Below the pieces are notes generated by a model. It saw nothing but the letters and a program-made list of their open reading frames with translations. It was not told the DNA's origin and did not search any database. From Spisula solida (taxonomy: Eukaryota; Mollusca; Bivalvia; Venerida; Mactridae), in contig OX365944.1 of assembly GCA_947247005.1 (NCBI GenBank), forward strand, positions 2,430,501-2,494,500: a stretch of 64,000 bases of DNA, in the 5' to 3' direction. Made by a program: the position numbers and the translations under genes. This document shows positions 36,145 to 47,600 of this stretch, one piece after another. Within the stretch, counting starts at the first letter, position 1. Each line of letters starts with the position of its first letter.

Positions 36145-36940
36145 TCCAAGGTCTTTGACGATGATCATTCCATTTCATCGTCAAAGCCGTTTGTTCTTTG
36201 AAACCCAACAGCTCAACGACTCAGTTTGAGTCGCGTTCGTTTTATGACAAAACGCACGTTTTCAACAAAATAATCATTTATACCCTATCAATTGGACCAT
36301 ATTCTATCAATGTACCCCAAAAAACAAAATGTTTCGCAAGAAATACCATCAATTTCGTCGATTGTTTCAAACCTGTCCAATTTCAATGTTTTGGTTTACA
36401 ATCGCCATTTATTTAGATGGGATAATAACAAAAGTGTTCCGAAGCGAACCACATGATCAATGTTTTGATTGTCGGCTGCATTAATTGCAATATTTATTTG
36501 TGTAAATGGGAGTTTACATGATTTATAGCAAAAATATATATTTCTTATATAAAGGTATATCTAAAGGTTTTTATTTAATTTTAAGACGTTTTCGACGATG
36601 TTTCATGAAATAACGGATATTTCGAAAACAGCTCTCGCACGCACCTGCGATAAATTAATTATTCAAAATGGCCGCCGAAGCTGATCAAACGCGGAAGTAA
36701 ATTAACTTTAAGCAATATATGATTATCAGTAGGTGTTACATTGACTGTTTTAAGACAAAACATTTGAAAAATATTACCTTTGTACGTAAATTATAGCTTT
36801 TGGGTGATGTTTGAACAAGGAACATGCATTTTAGGCGTTAAGCTTAAACAGTCGATGATTGAAGAGGATAATTCCATAACCAAAAGGCCGACACGTCAGT
36901 GTAAATAAAAGACCATTTAGTTATGGTATCCAGAACTAGT
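36145..36940. mobile_element. Promoter-like insert, 796 bp, 10-bp target duplication
   Basis: TTCTTTATAG stands at 36,135-36,144 and again at 36,941-36,950, whereas unit 1 has one related copy (TTCTTTACAG, about 4,985). The insert begins with a hairpin (TTTGACGATGA/TCATCGTCAAA, 36,154-36,185). At 36,665-36,676 is AAAATGGCCGCC, a YY1-type element, and at 36,691 GCGGAAGT, an ETS-type site, the pairing common in housekeeping promoters. AATAAA lies at about 36,903. No open frame of note; the mechanism of insertion is unknown. Confidence 0.55.
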
Positions 36941-37555
36941 TTCTTTATAGCCATGCTGCAGCCTCTTATCTTCTTCTTCTTTTCGTTCACTGTCTACACG
37001 ACCACCCAGCTCATAGCTTCAGCCTCTTATAAAACGTTCTCGCTTGAACATTGTTATAAGTTCATGGTTTTAGTTTGTAATAAAAGTTAATCCGATAACT
37101 GAGCCATTGGACATATATAAGAGGCTCAAAATAATTTAATTACCTCCGTATTTGCTACCTGGCGTGTGATGCTACCTTGCTTTCACTACTTAATAAATTG
37201 TATAAAAATACCGCGGGCAATAAAAAAGAGAACTGTTAAAGTCGATACTTTACCTAAGTAGTGAAAAGAAAGTCATTAAGCTGTAAGTAATTAATTAAGA
37301 TTGTAAAAAGATAAAGAGGGATGATTGTAATAAATTTAGAATGAAGCCTGATTACTTTGTAATAAAAATCATCATATGGAATGGTTAATTGGCATTTAAT
37401 TTGTTAGAGCTGATGATAAAATTGTGGTGCCTTTCGCAAGTAAAAATAATATAATTGTCTTTCTATTTTTGGGTGTCATTTTGTGATTACAAAAGTCGTG
37501 AATTTGATGTTTTTTATCCTGATTTTATTGGCATTTATTATTATACTCTTTGATA

Positions 37556-37815
37556 ACCGCCTCCTCGATAGCCTAGTGGTTGAGCGTTCGAGTGCGGGAG
37601 GTCTCGGGTTCGATCCCTGGCTGCGTCATACCAAAGACAAAATAAAAATGGTACCAGAAAATCCCTTGCTAGACGCTAAGCATAAAAACGAAACTGGCTT
37701 CTCTTCTCTCATACCCTCGTGGCGATGGATAACACCAGGAAAGAGGTGTCGAGAGTGATTAATATAAGTTTGAAAAACTTGTTTCACAATCGACCTTAAA
37801 ATAAATTAGTATAAA
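37556..37815 (+). mobile_element. tRNA-derived SINE
   Basis: It has an RNA polymerase III A box (TAGCCTAGTGG, 37,569-37,579) and B box (GGTTCGATCCC, 37,607-37,617) at tRNA-like spacing. A non-tRNA body follows with ACTGGCTTCTCT and GAGGTGTCGAGAGTGATT. Unit 2 is uninterrupted at about 24,500-24,520, so it inserted after duplication. The short frame that reads through it is incidental. Confidence 0.8.
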
Positions 37816-38089
37816 CTAAGCCATGCAAAATGTAATTTGCGTTCATTATTTGCTATCGGTATCTATAGTACCCGGATATTGTATTGGAACGTGTCTCTGT
37901 CGTTATGCGGACTTGCAGCAAATAAGATTTTATTCCAAACACACATGACGTCGTAGATACGTCGCGAACATGTACGTTATCTGCGCATGCTCAAATACTG
38001 ATGTTGTTCTGTTATCCTCGGGAAAAAAGCTTAAAATAATGCTTAACAATTGTGCATTTGTTTATTATTGCCAGGAATCTCTCTCGAAA

Positions 38090-38525
38090 TCATTTACTTC
38101 GTTGCTATGGTGACCAATTTCAGAAAAGTACTCTGATTCAGAAAACGAGGAGTTAGTTGTTTAAAACTGTAGTAGTCTTTCTCTAAATGTGAACATTTAC
38201 AATTTGGATGAATATTTTAAAACTTAAAACATCATTCTAAAACTTGATACCATTTTGACCAGTATACGTCAAGAATTGATCAAATGCAGTATTTATAAAG
38301 TACTTGTTACAACAACGTCGAATAACGTTTGAATGACGCTTACGACGTCACGCAAAAAGGGTCTGAATAGGGCCTCAACTAAACAGCTGTAACTTCCTTA
38401 AAAATCATGATATTAACAAAATTTCTTCTGCATTTTGCTTCATTAATATTACTCTTTTAGATAATAAAAAATCTTAAAATCAAATGTTTTGTCAAAATAG
38501 CAGGTTTTCCTGGAGACTGGCTCAT
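38090..38525. mobile_element. Truncated inverted copy of the 612-bp element
   Basis: It reads as the reverse complement of the 4,143-4,580 part: TTCGTTGCTATGGTGACCA at the left, TCCTGGAGACTGGCTCA at the right end. One terminus is missing. Confidence 0.6.
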
Positions 38526-39450
38526 ATGTTTCCGCAAAATTTATTTCATGCTAATACAAATGATTTCATAGTACCATATATAATCGCCTGTGAGGTGACC
38601 TTTGGTATTAGACGGTCCTGGACAATGCGCCGTCAATCTGGGTTGTTTTGCATATGCCCGCGTATAAGACTGGTTGACCTATAAATGGGTAAATAAGATA
38701 CAGTTACAAATGGTGCATACTTGTTTTGATGTCTGTTTATATTTCTGTAGAATGTTTGTACATTTCACACAACGTATCCGTTTATCAAGAACTATCGCCG
38801 GGCTACTAGCCGGATAAACTGTAAATAACAGAATATGTAGGAATATACATTGATATTTACTCCAATGGGCGCGACTTCTTTGAAATAATTGAAAAACATG
38901 CATGTACTATTGCTGTTCTTTTCATTTTCAGATTCGTGTATAGCATGTTTCGTGTTCTAGCATTCATTTCCGTACTAAATACTGTAAAATGAGAATTTTA
39001 TCGATGGGTTATTCGTTTGCTATATTTGCTAAATCGTGAATATATTTTGCTCGTGGTAAAGTGAACTGTTATAACTACAATGTTCAGTTAATGAGTTCCC
39101 ACAAGCCATATTATTCCCTTGTGTTTAGCCGCTACAGAATTATAAAAAAAATTGTGGGTAACTTCACGATTGCCGGAAGTGCTTTGATAAGACAGAACCT
39201 TGCACACTAGTTTCCAGATTAAATCATTCTCGCGCATTTTATATCAAACAAAAAGTCCAACACCGTTTTCGTCGTAAGTGTATCTACTCGTTGACATCAC
39301 AGCATTGTAGGAACGTCATTGTCGGAATATTAGCGTTCGTGAACCATACCAACACCTGATGTTTATCTGGCATTCAATCAGCTGCAGGCTTTGTAAACAG
39401 TGAGTTTTAATATGTCTAACATGTTTTGCGTTCTTGAAATGTGTGCTTAT
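38526..39450. other. Last part of unit 3 with the empty target site
   Basis: Contains GAAATAATTGAAAAAC at 38,882, the second empty site for the unit 1 insertion. Homology continues to GTTTTGCGTTCTTGAAA at about 39,445, where duplication ends. No gene is seen. Confidence 0.55.
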
Positions 39451-39499
39451 TATTATATATCACACAGGCAATTGTTCAGACAAACAATTATATTAAAAT

Positions 39500-39539
39500 C
39501 CGTGGCCTATAATTGATTAATATCGATTATAGGCCACGG
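39500..39539. repeat. Hairpin with 18-bp arms
   Basis: CCGTGGCCTATAATTGAT and ATCGATTATAGGCCACGG pair with one mismatch around TAAT. Less perfect versions occur at about 16,382 and 28,392, so this is a shared small hairpin element. Confidence 0.65.
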
Positions 39540-40981
39540 CCAGTAATAATTTTTTTCTGTTAAGTGCCAGTGGTTTTCCACTTGGGAAAAGGACCCAGAT
39601 TCAAATCTTTGGGAATCGTTTATCTACAAGACTGATCTGATACAATGTCACCTTCTTATAAAACAATAATTTGGGCATGTAAGGTGTGAGTAAAACTCAA
39701 GATAGTGAAGTTGAATACTCATTTAGTATTGATCATTTGGCTGGAAATTTATCCATGTCGAAAAGAATGAGACGCAATATTTATATTCCTACAACTTGGA
39801 AAATGGGTGATATTTTCTATTTGGAATGGATGCTTCTATAGATAATGTAGGAAAACCTCTGGTAAAATACAATGTACAAATTGGTATGAACTACAATCGC
39901 ATCTCGTTAGTCGTTATTATACAAACCTTGATGATCTTTGTACGATTTCAATGTTGTATGTATATATATTGTCTATCTACAGTCTTTACATGCATACTGG
40001 GTTATTATGTTTCTCGCGGAAACACAACTCAGTGCTTGTTGGAAAAACTGGTAAAGCCAACAAACACATCTGATTAGATGTATATATAAGGTAAGGGAGG
40101 ATACTCGTGGTTTTTAACTGATACAATTTGTCAAACTCCTGCGCATTTATCTCACTTGCCGACGACAAAATTCCAGCCACATTGATTCCAGATTTACTAC
40201 CTAGATAACGTTCTTCTACAATTTTCAACGACTATGAAATTTGCCAGCAGAGAAGCTATCAGTTGCAAGCAGTTGAATATATTTAAAAAGGGATCAATCA
40301 TGTAAAGTTTAATCAAAATTAGTCAGCTCGGATTTAGGAAAAGTGATTTGTAAGAAAGTTTGTCGACGGATTATAATGTTGCAGATGAGCTACATTCTCG
40401 TTCACCAGAGTATTCTTCATCCGAAACATATGTTAGTCTGGGAACTTTACTAACCACTGATGTATGAGGATGATGAGCTAGGAAATGATCTAACAGACGG
40501 ACATACTATACACATCTTTCAAATGGTATAACTCCATCCTGCGAACAAAGGTTTGATCCCAATGGTAGTTACTGGACTGGTATTTTATATAACTATTGGG
40601 AATTATAAAGGGGCACTCAATTATTTTGCTAATGAACCGATTTACGAGTATTGATCGGTTAACTAGGAGATGTTTTATGACAGCAGCTGTTACTTCACGA
40701 CGTTACTGTGGAATATATTTGAAATATAAAACTGATATTTGCTTAGATGCCAATACGTAAGCTGTTACGAAAATATAATACAATCGTGTATTAAATGTCA
40801 AGATACATTCAGGCATATAAGTGGTTTGTATATTGGCTTGCTTGATTGAATATATCAGAGTACATGTATATTGATCACAACATAAATGAGGTGTCGAGAT
40901 TGATTGATACATATACGTTTATAAATTATATGCATTGTAAGTTGTAAACTTCTTTACACTGGACCTAAAATCATTTATATA
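39540..40981. other. AT-rich intergenic stretch
   Basis: A B-box-like AGATTCAAATC near 39,598 hints at an old SINE. The frame 39,826-40,077 contains one hydrophobic stretch and ends LVKPTNTSD but has no recognisable family or supporting copy. 40,397-40,480 resembles 49,690-49,755, an interspersed repeat. No gene is called. Confidence 0.4.
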
Positions 40982-41187
40982 CAGAGTGTTAAAAAGTGTC
41001 AATAGTTTATTTTTCTGTCATCAGAAGAAGGTAAACTCTGAGGATAATTACAATAGGGTTCTACCATTGTTCTTATCTTCCTGGCATATTTATAACTTTT
41101 ATAACTTTTAGATTAAGAAATCAAAATAGTAGATTGCAAACATAGCTAAGGAATTTAAATTTTGAGAACAAACTTTTTAACACCCTG
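40982..41187. mobile_element. Mariner-like inverted-repeat element, 206 bp
   Basis: The ends are CAGAGTGTTAAAAAG and, in complement, CAGGGTGTTAAAAAG, flanked by TA on both sides. CAGGGTG-type ends with a TA target fit Tc1/mariner-derived non-autonomous elements. A second copy in the opposite orientation is at 60,158-60,392. This one lies about 75 bp upstream of the probable SLC38A10 TATA box. Confidence 0.7.
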
Positions 41188-41260
41188 TAAAGGCAATACA
41201 TTGTATATTATATAAAATCACGTTTGGTTGTGTTCGGTTCGGTCGTGGCAGGTTAGCGGC

Positions 41261-41267
41261 TATAAAA
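41261..41267 (+). promoter_or_regulatory. Probable TATA box of the SLC38A10 gene
   Basis: TATAAAA in a locally GC- and CpG-richer stretch (41,220-41,560), about 30 bp before the inferred start of the 5' exon. Inferred from position only. Confidence 0.35.
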
Positions 41268-41290
41268 CATGGATATAATAACTGTTATTA

Positions 41291-41467
41291 ACTCGGAGTA
41301 ACCTGATCTGTCACAAGCAACTTGCAACTTCTCTAGTAGTCAATGAAGACTAGAACCTGCCCGATCCAATATTTGAAGCTGGAATGCCCGGGTAACAAGC
41401 GACTATACATATTGCGCGAGCCAGGCGTGCATTGTAACGTCTTAAAGACAAAAATGGTGGATATGGA
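41291..41467 (+). CDS. SLC38A10: Putative 5' exon of SLC38A10 (start approximate)
   Basis: It ends in a consensus donor (GATATGGA|GTAAGT at 41,467/41,468). Joined to the acceptor at 44,449 it keeps the frame: GA plus G, then TTA GCA ATC, running into the transporter without a stop. ATG codons in this frame are at 41,343, 41,454 (strong context AAAATGG) and 41,463; in-frame TAG codons sit just before 41,343. It would extend the protein by 26 or 63 residues. Known SLC38A10 proteins begin close to the residue encoded at 44,514, so this exon may instead be mostly 5' UTR or misassigned. Confidence 0.4.
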
Positions 41468-44449
41468 GTAAGTATACATTTGCAAAACAACGATTCAACG
41501 TTTGGCCCGGGCTGTTTTACTTCAATAGTTTTAAATAAAGCGTTGCCCGTACATTTCACTGAGATTTACTGACAATACTATAATTGCTTTCTACCTTAAT
41601 TAAACACGTCATTCGCAACCTATTACCAGAAATTCTAACACAATCAGTAGTTTCACCAATACATCGCTGTCTTAGAATTAATAGTAGAAGGTCGTAGCAT
41701 AAGTACAAACTCAATATATTGAGTAAACAAGAAAAACAAGCCTTTTAAACTTCATTTAGGTCAATATGACCACTTCCGATTTTCATGAAAAAAGTCTCAT
41801 AAGAAGCACCTTGAGATGCAGATTTCAAATTTGCATGTGTGTTATAAGGTCGTAATTAAGTAGTACTTCTAAGCCAGTGATATATTATATAAAAAGAGGA
41901 AACCAAAGTTTGCATGAGATACCGTTAAGACACAGCTATGGCAAATAACTTTAGCGTTATAGCTATGGCGCTCCGGGGAAGAAAATAGTGCAGCAGTTAC
42001 TATGTTTTGATATGTTGTCGAATGTGAAATATTGGCTATGTTAGAATCGAAATCATGAATGAACCTGTGTTTTATCTATAATAAAGAACGATCACTTTCT
42101 AGGATGTGTATTTTTTCATTTTTGAATCACTCATGCTACGCACTCGCATCCGAACTCGTGACCTTGCTTAATCATACGATAACACACAGGTCCATATTCA
42201 TTTTTTCTCATAATTAGTGATTTTGGACAGTCCATTGACTTATAATTATGTAGTACATTGCCAGTCTTAGACCATTAGTGACTAACAATGAATCACTATT
42301 TTACGACACGGCAATTAATTAATATAAGGAAAGCCAATGAGGATTTTACAGAACGAGGAACAACACACAATAACTCTAAACGTGACTATTTATTTCCACC
42401 GATTATACCACGGATATACATGTATTCTTTGATTATACGTATCTCACAAAAATGATAACATAACGCGAGTATATATATAGCAAGTTGTGCTAAAAGGGGA
42501 CAACATTAGCTCCTGTGCTCCAAAATGAGACCACAATAGCTCAAATTGAAATTTACCATCCTACAAAGGAGCGTTACATAAAAGAAGTAAACATGAAAGA
42601 AGTAATGAATGAAGTATGGGGAGAAAGGAGTAACGAATGGGCCGTGTACTCAAGGAGCATAAAGCGGCTAATTCGTTACAATAATGATCATGTAATGTTT
42701 TATTAGAAATATTGCAAAGAAGAATTATTGTAATATTACGTGTAGCTAAATGATCACATATTTAATTAAACAGTTTAAATTGGTATCCCATATATCCCAT
42801 TGTAACCAGGATACAAAAAAATGGAGGGTGTTGAAAAAATTGTGAATTAAAGTCATATATGGTATTATATGCGGACATTTTAAGTCTGTTCTTGTCAAAC
42901 ACACCTATATATACCAATAAAACTCGAAAAAGGGCGTTGAACTATAGGCAGTATGAATAGACAGATATATGGATATTCAGAATAATTGCAGAATAAATAT
43001 AAATATTCGTAAAATGCGTAATATCTGATGAAATTAAAATACTATTTGTAATACTGGAGCAACTTCCAGATATATTAAAACTTAGGCCTAAACATGTTTG
43101 CGAGATATGTATAAGGGAGGTAACCGCTGTGGAGTTTTGGTACGAGGAGATTATGAGCGAAATAATTTGAGTACGAAACTCTTGTTTATAAAATTGTCTC
43201 CCCTTAGCTTCTTACACGTAGCTTTTTACGATTGCAATTTACTTTGTGATCATCCACTGAAACGTACGAATATCTTTCAGGAAAGGTAAAATATGTAACA
43301 TAATTCATCAGAGTCTTTGTGGTGTAATAAACGTATCACCTTTATGATCGTAACGTCTTCAAGATGACTTTCAGTAGCAACTTTTCGGATGTACGAATTC
43401 GGATGTCAGATTTTCTCTTTTTCAGTTTTTGTGGACTATATTGAAATGACAGCTTTCCAGGGACGTAGCTTCGTCTAAACAAATGTGTAGGTCACATTGT
43501 TTTAGGGTGTCCTGTGGGCATGCTCCCCCAGTGAATATAAATCTTGAAGACTTCAAAGTTGCATTTTTATATTTTCAGACTATAAAAACGATAACAATTA
43601 AGACTCCGTCACTCGCACTTGTCATAAAAATGAATGACAAATCACTTAAAGAAGAACTCTACATTACGCACTATTGTCTAGATTCTATATAAGCATATCG
43701 AGCACTGTCCAATTGAAGACTGAGTATACTCCCATTGATTTCATTGCATTTTTGACATTTTACTTAGTGTCCTCGCACCTCAACACATTTTAGACTCTAT
43801 CATAGCTAAGAATAGTCCAGGTTGTAAACAATCAATATAGTAAGTGGTATATGTTCCATTATCTTAACAAAAAACGTTTTGTGTCTCTTCAATGTGTGAT
43901 TGTAAAATCTCGCAGTATTATCTCACAGGCGGCTATGCAAATCTAGATCTAGGCTTTGTGTCATAATTATCCTTGTGATATAAGTCTGTGATCGAACACA
44001 GGCCATTGACAGGGCTTCAAACCTTTTGTATGCTATGCACTAGTAACATTCCTTCTGCTATGCATGTGCAACCTAAACAGCAAACAATAACAACATGCTT
44101 ATAATCAGTGATGGAGGGCCAAAAGAAGGTATCAGTGTATTTTTTAGGCTTATGTGTTATAAACATAATATATACTCTATCAGGGGTTCCATTTGACTCA
44201 GGAGTAGGGGTTTTGATCCTAACAATTCCCAAAAAGCTATATTTTGACCCTCTAGATTTTGGTTGAAAGGTCAATTTCTCTTAAAATCATGGGTATTTGT
44301 CTATAAATTGGTAAAATTTAGTAAAAAGTGTCAAACTAACCCTTCGGATTCAGAAGCTAGTGAAACCCCTGTTAATGTCTTCTTTGATAATAATATTTAT
44401 TAAAGGCTTATATGTACTTTTTATTGATTTTTTTCTGTACATTTTGCAG
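41468..44449. other. Probable first intron of SLC38A10
   Basis: AT-rich, beginning GTAAGT and ending TTTTGCAG. Short frames at 42,515, 43,098 and 43,483 look like chance. No coding region or obvious mobile element recognised. Confidence 0.4.
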
Positions 44450-44609
44450 GTTAGCAATCAAAGTGGTGAAGATTGATACATGCAAGGAGAAAGCCGAGGA
44501 GATTGAAGTCACGATGACACAATCACAGAATAACTGGCCGTTCATTATCAATGTTGGCAACAGTATTATTGGTGTGACGGTACTTGCCATGCCATTCTGT
44601 TTTAAAACA
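44450..44609 (+). CDS. SLC38A10: SLC38A10 exon with the conserved start; span 1
   Basis: The acceptor ATTTTGCAG precedes it. The ATG at 44,514 (ACGATGA, A at -3) gives MTQSQNNWPFIINVGNSIIG, aligning with the N-terminus of known family members. 44,450-44,513 is either 5' UTR or coding extension. Donor ACA|GTGAGT. The 145-codon minus-strand frame here is a shadow plus repeat. Confidence 0.9.
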
Positions 44610-47600
44610 GTGAGTATTACAGGGCTATTATATGAATGACCACCAGTGGTCTTCATGTACCGTAGGCTGCACACTTTAGGATCGCAGGGCCTCGGTTTGA
44701 TCCCTGACTGTGTAACTCTTAAATTTCTCTGAGCAAGTATAATCCACTCTACCCAAGTGTATGAATTGGTTCTGGGGAGAGGGTCAAAAGCCAATGTGCT
44801 GTGGCTGCCATCAGCACCAAGTGTAACAGTAGTTTTTTGACTCATTGATGAGGTATATGTACAGTCAGCTGAACGGAAGCATGGCTTAAATTATTGTTGT
44901 GTCAGTGTTGGCATTGTAAATCAAGGTTTATATGTTTTGTCTGCACTATTTCTAACCACAGTATGTTGTTTAAATGGTATTTGTATTAAACATTATGAAT
45001 TGTAAGATTGAATATTTGAGCCGTAGGTTGTCTGTCATATAAGAGTATTTCTGTATTTTAATTGATCAATCTCTTTCTTGGAACAATTTACTTGTAAAGT
45101 TTATTCATAACCATGTACATTTTGTTTTTCAGTGTGGCATTGTTCTTGGAGCACTGTTACTATTGTTTGCTACATGGCTTACCATTGTATCATGTCGTTT
45201 GTTGATGAAAGCTGGGGTAACTACAAGGAGAAGGTCATACTCATTACTTGGTATGTAGACATATTGCCTTTATGCTGACTTTATTTCTTTCATACATTAT
45301 TTTTCAGGACCCTCTGGGGCATTATTTCAAATTTGTCTGACAGGTGCAGACAATATGTAGACAAAGATTTCGTGATACAAGGAATTCAGGTTCGACCCTA
45401 GCTCTTTCTGAGTAGACTCCTTGGTTCCTAAACATACCCGGTTTACAGAACCAATTACACATGAGACTTCCTCTTGGTAACCAGCCTGTTCATTTCTAGT
45501 TTGTCTGAAAACACTGTAAAAACATTTCTGATATTTCCATTGTCCCAGTTGATATTCAAACCAGGGACCCCCTGCCCCATGTTCACAAAGAATAAGCTTT
45601 CAGGATCAGACTCAAGCTCAATTTTATTTTATTTTATCTACAGAAAATATGTTAATAGAAAGATAATTTCTTTTATGCAGAGGAAACCACATTGATATCT
45701 CCTTACATTTCACTGATAAATAAATTAGTTTGAATGCTAACATAGAAGAATACAACCTTCTAAATCGAGGGTTGTTGTCACTAAGATTTTATTCTGATTC
45801 TGGTTGTCAACATAACTATTTCATATATAAGCATGTATAAAAATGAAATCTTTGATTACCATTTATTTTCAATATTGCTTTGTTCTTTTCTAGCATATTT
45901 TACTCTGGGGGCCTCAGGAAAATTGGTTGTAGAAATTGGGTAAGAATTGCCTTGTTAGTTGATTTCGTGTACAATGCATTTTAAAAGAATGTCTGATACC
46001 TGTACATACAATTTGTAACGCAATGTATTATTTCATAGATGTTCTAAATTCGAAGTACAGATGAGCATGCTTCCAGTGTTTATTGTCATTAATGAGGATT
46101 TCTAAGCAAGTGTATAGATTATGGCAGGTTGAAAGCTTGTCAAGTTCAAACCATTCTGGTCAGCATGTGACTATTTTATTTGTCCAAATAGCTACTTGTT
46201 CATTTAATCAAATAATTATGAACTGCCTTTCAGTTGTTCAAGCAGATTATTTACTTGGTATATCAACCAACCAGAAACCTAGAAAAGTGTACAAGGAAAT
46301 AAAGATATTTTGTGTTGTATGTCCAATGCTTCACTTGTTAGATTTGAAGTGTTTGACCCCAATATTTTCACTTATATCTTAAAAGTTTGTAAAACATTTG
46401 TCATTATCGTTGATACAGAATGATTGGTCTACAGTTGGGGACACTGGTGGCTCAGATTGTGATCATAGGGGATCTAGGACCAGGCATTGTATCCAAAGCT
46501 ATGGGTTTGAGGGTAAGTATACATGTATATCATTTACACACATGTTAGGTTGTAGAATATGTTTGTTTCTTTTCTCCTTAAAACAGAAATGATCATGAAT
46601 GATATTGTCTTAAGCATTGTAGAATGGGCATATTTTATTTCTCCTCAAAACAGGGACAATCCTTACAGCTAATTTCTACAATGATAAAGACAGCCTCCAT
46701 TTTTCTTTATTGTCCCAAAGTATATTTATACCCCCCGCACAACGAGTTGTATGGGGGGGTATACTGGATTCAGCTTGTCTGTCCGTCCGTCCGTCCGTAG
46801 ACGCATTCTTGTGGACGCAACTCCTCCTACAGTTTTTGCAGCATTTCCTTCAAACTTTCACAGATGAACAACCTCAACATGTAGATGTGCATAAAGGAGA
46901 GAATTTGCGCTGCGACAATTTTTGACAGAAAAATGGCCCTTTGTACTTTTATGCACTATACAATATATAGTGAACAGTTCTTGTGGACGCAACTCCTCCT
47001 ACAGTTTTTGCAGCATTTCCTTCCAACTTTCACAGATGAACAACCTCAACATGTAGATGTGCATAAAGGAAAGTATTTGCGCTGCGACAATTCTTGACAG
47101 AATTATGGCCCTTTGTACTTTTATGCACTATACAATATATAGTGAACAGTTCTTGTGGATGCAACTCCTCCTACAGTTTTTGCAGCATTTCCTTCAAACT
47201 TTCACAGATGAACAACCTCAACATGTAGATGTGCATAAAGGAAAGAATTTGCGCTGCGACAATTTTTGACAGAATTATGGCCCTTTGTACTTTTATGCAC
47301 TATACAATATATAGTGAACAGTTCTTGTGGACACAACTCCTCCTACAGTTTTTGCAGCATTTCCTTCCAACTTTCACAGATGAACAACCTCAACATGTTG
47401 ATGTGCATGAAGGAAAGTATTTGCGCTGCGACAATTCTTGACAGAATTATGGCCCTTTGTACTTTTATGCACTATACAATATATAGTGAACAGTTCTTGT
47501 GGATGCAACTCCTCCTACAGTTTTTGCAGCATTTCCTTCAAACTTTCACAGATGAACAACCTCAACATGTAGATGTGCATAAAGGAAAGAATTTGCGCTG

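Larger units (their letters stand above)
30345..39450. repeat. Segmental duplication, unit 3 (right part missing)
   Basis: Starts as unit 2 does and stays collinear to about 39,450, matching unit 1 near 15,850. The part with the signal-peptide exon, LINE and 44-bp repeats is not present. Private insertions are an enlarged inverted-repeat element, a 796-bp promoter-like insert and a SINE. Confidence 0.85.

Noticed and set aside
37569..37617. Functional tRNA gene
   Set aside because: A and B boxes are present, but there is no complete cloverleaf or terminator, and the body continues as a repeat seen elsewhere in the window.
39826..40077. 83-codon frame with a hydrophobic segment
   Set aside because: No recognisable family, no copy for comparison, and an acceptor-like site falls inside it. 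Too weak to call a gene.
44408..44845. 145-codon minus-strand frame
   Set aside because: It overlaps the well-supported SLC38A10 exon antisense and a SINE-like repeat; no family recognised.
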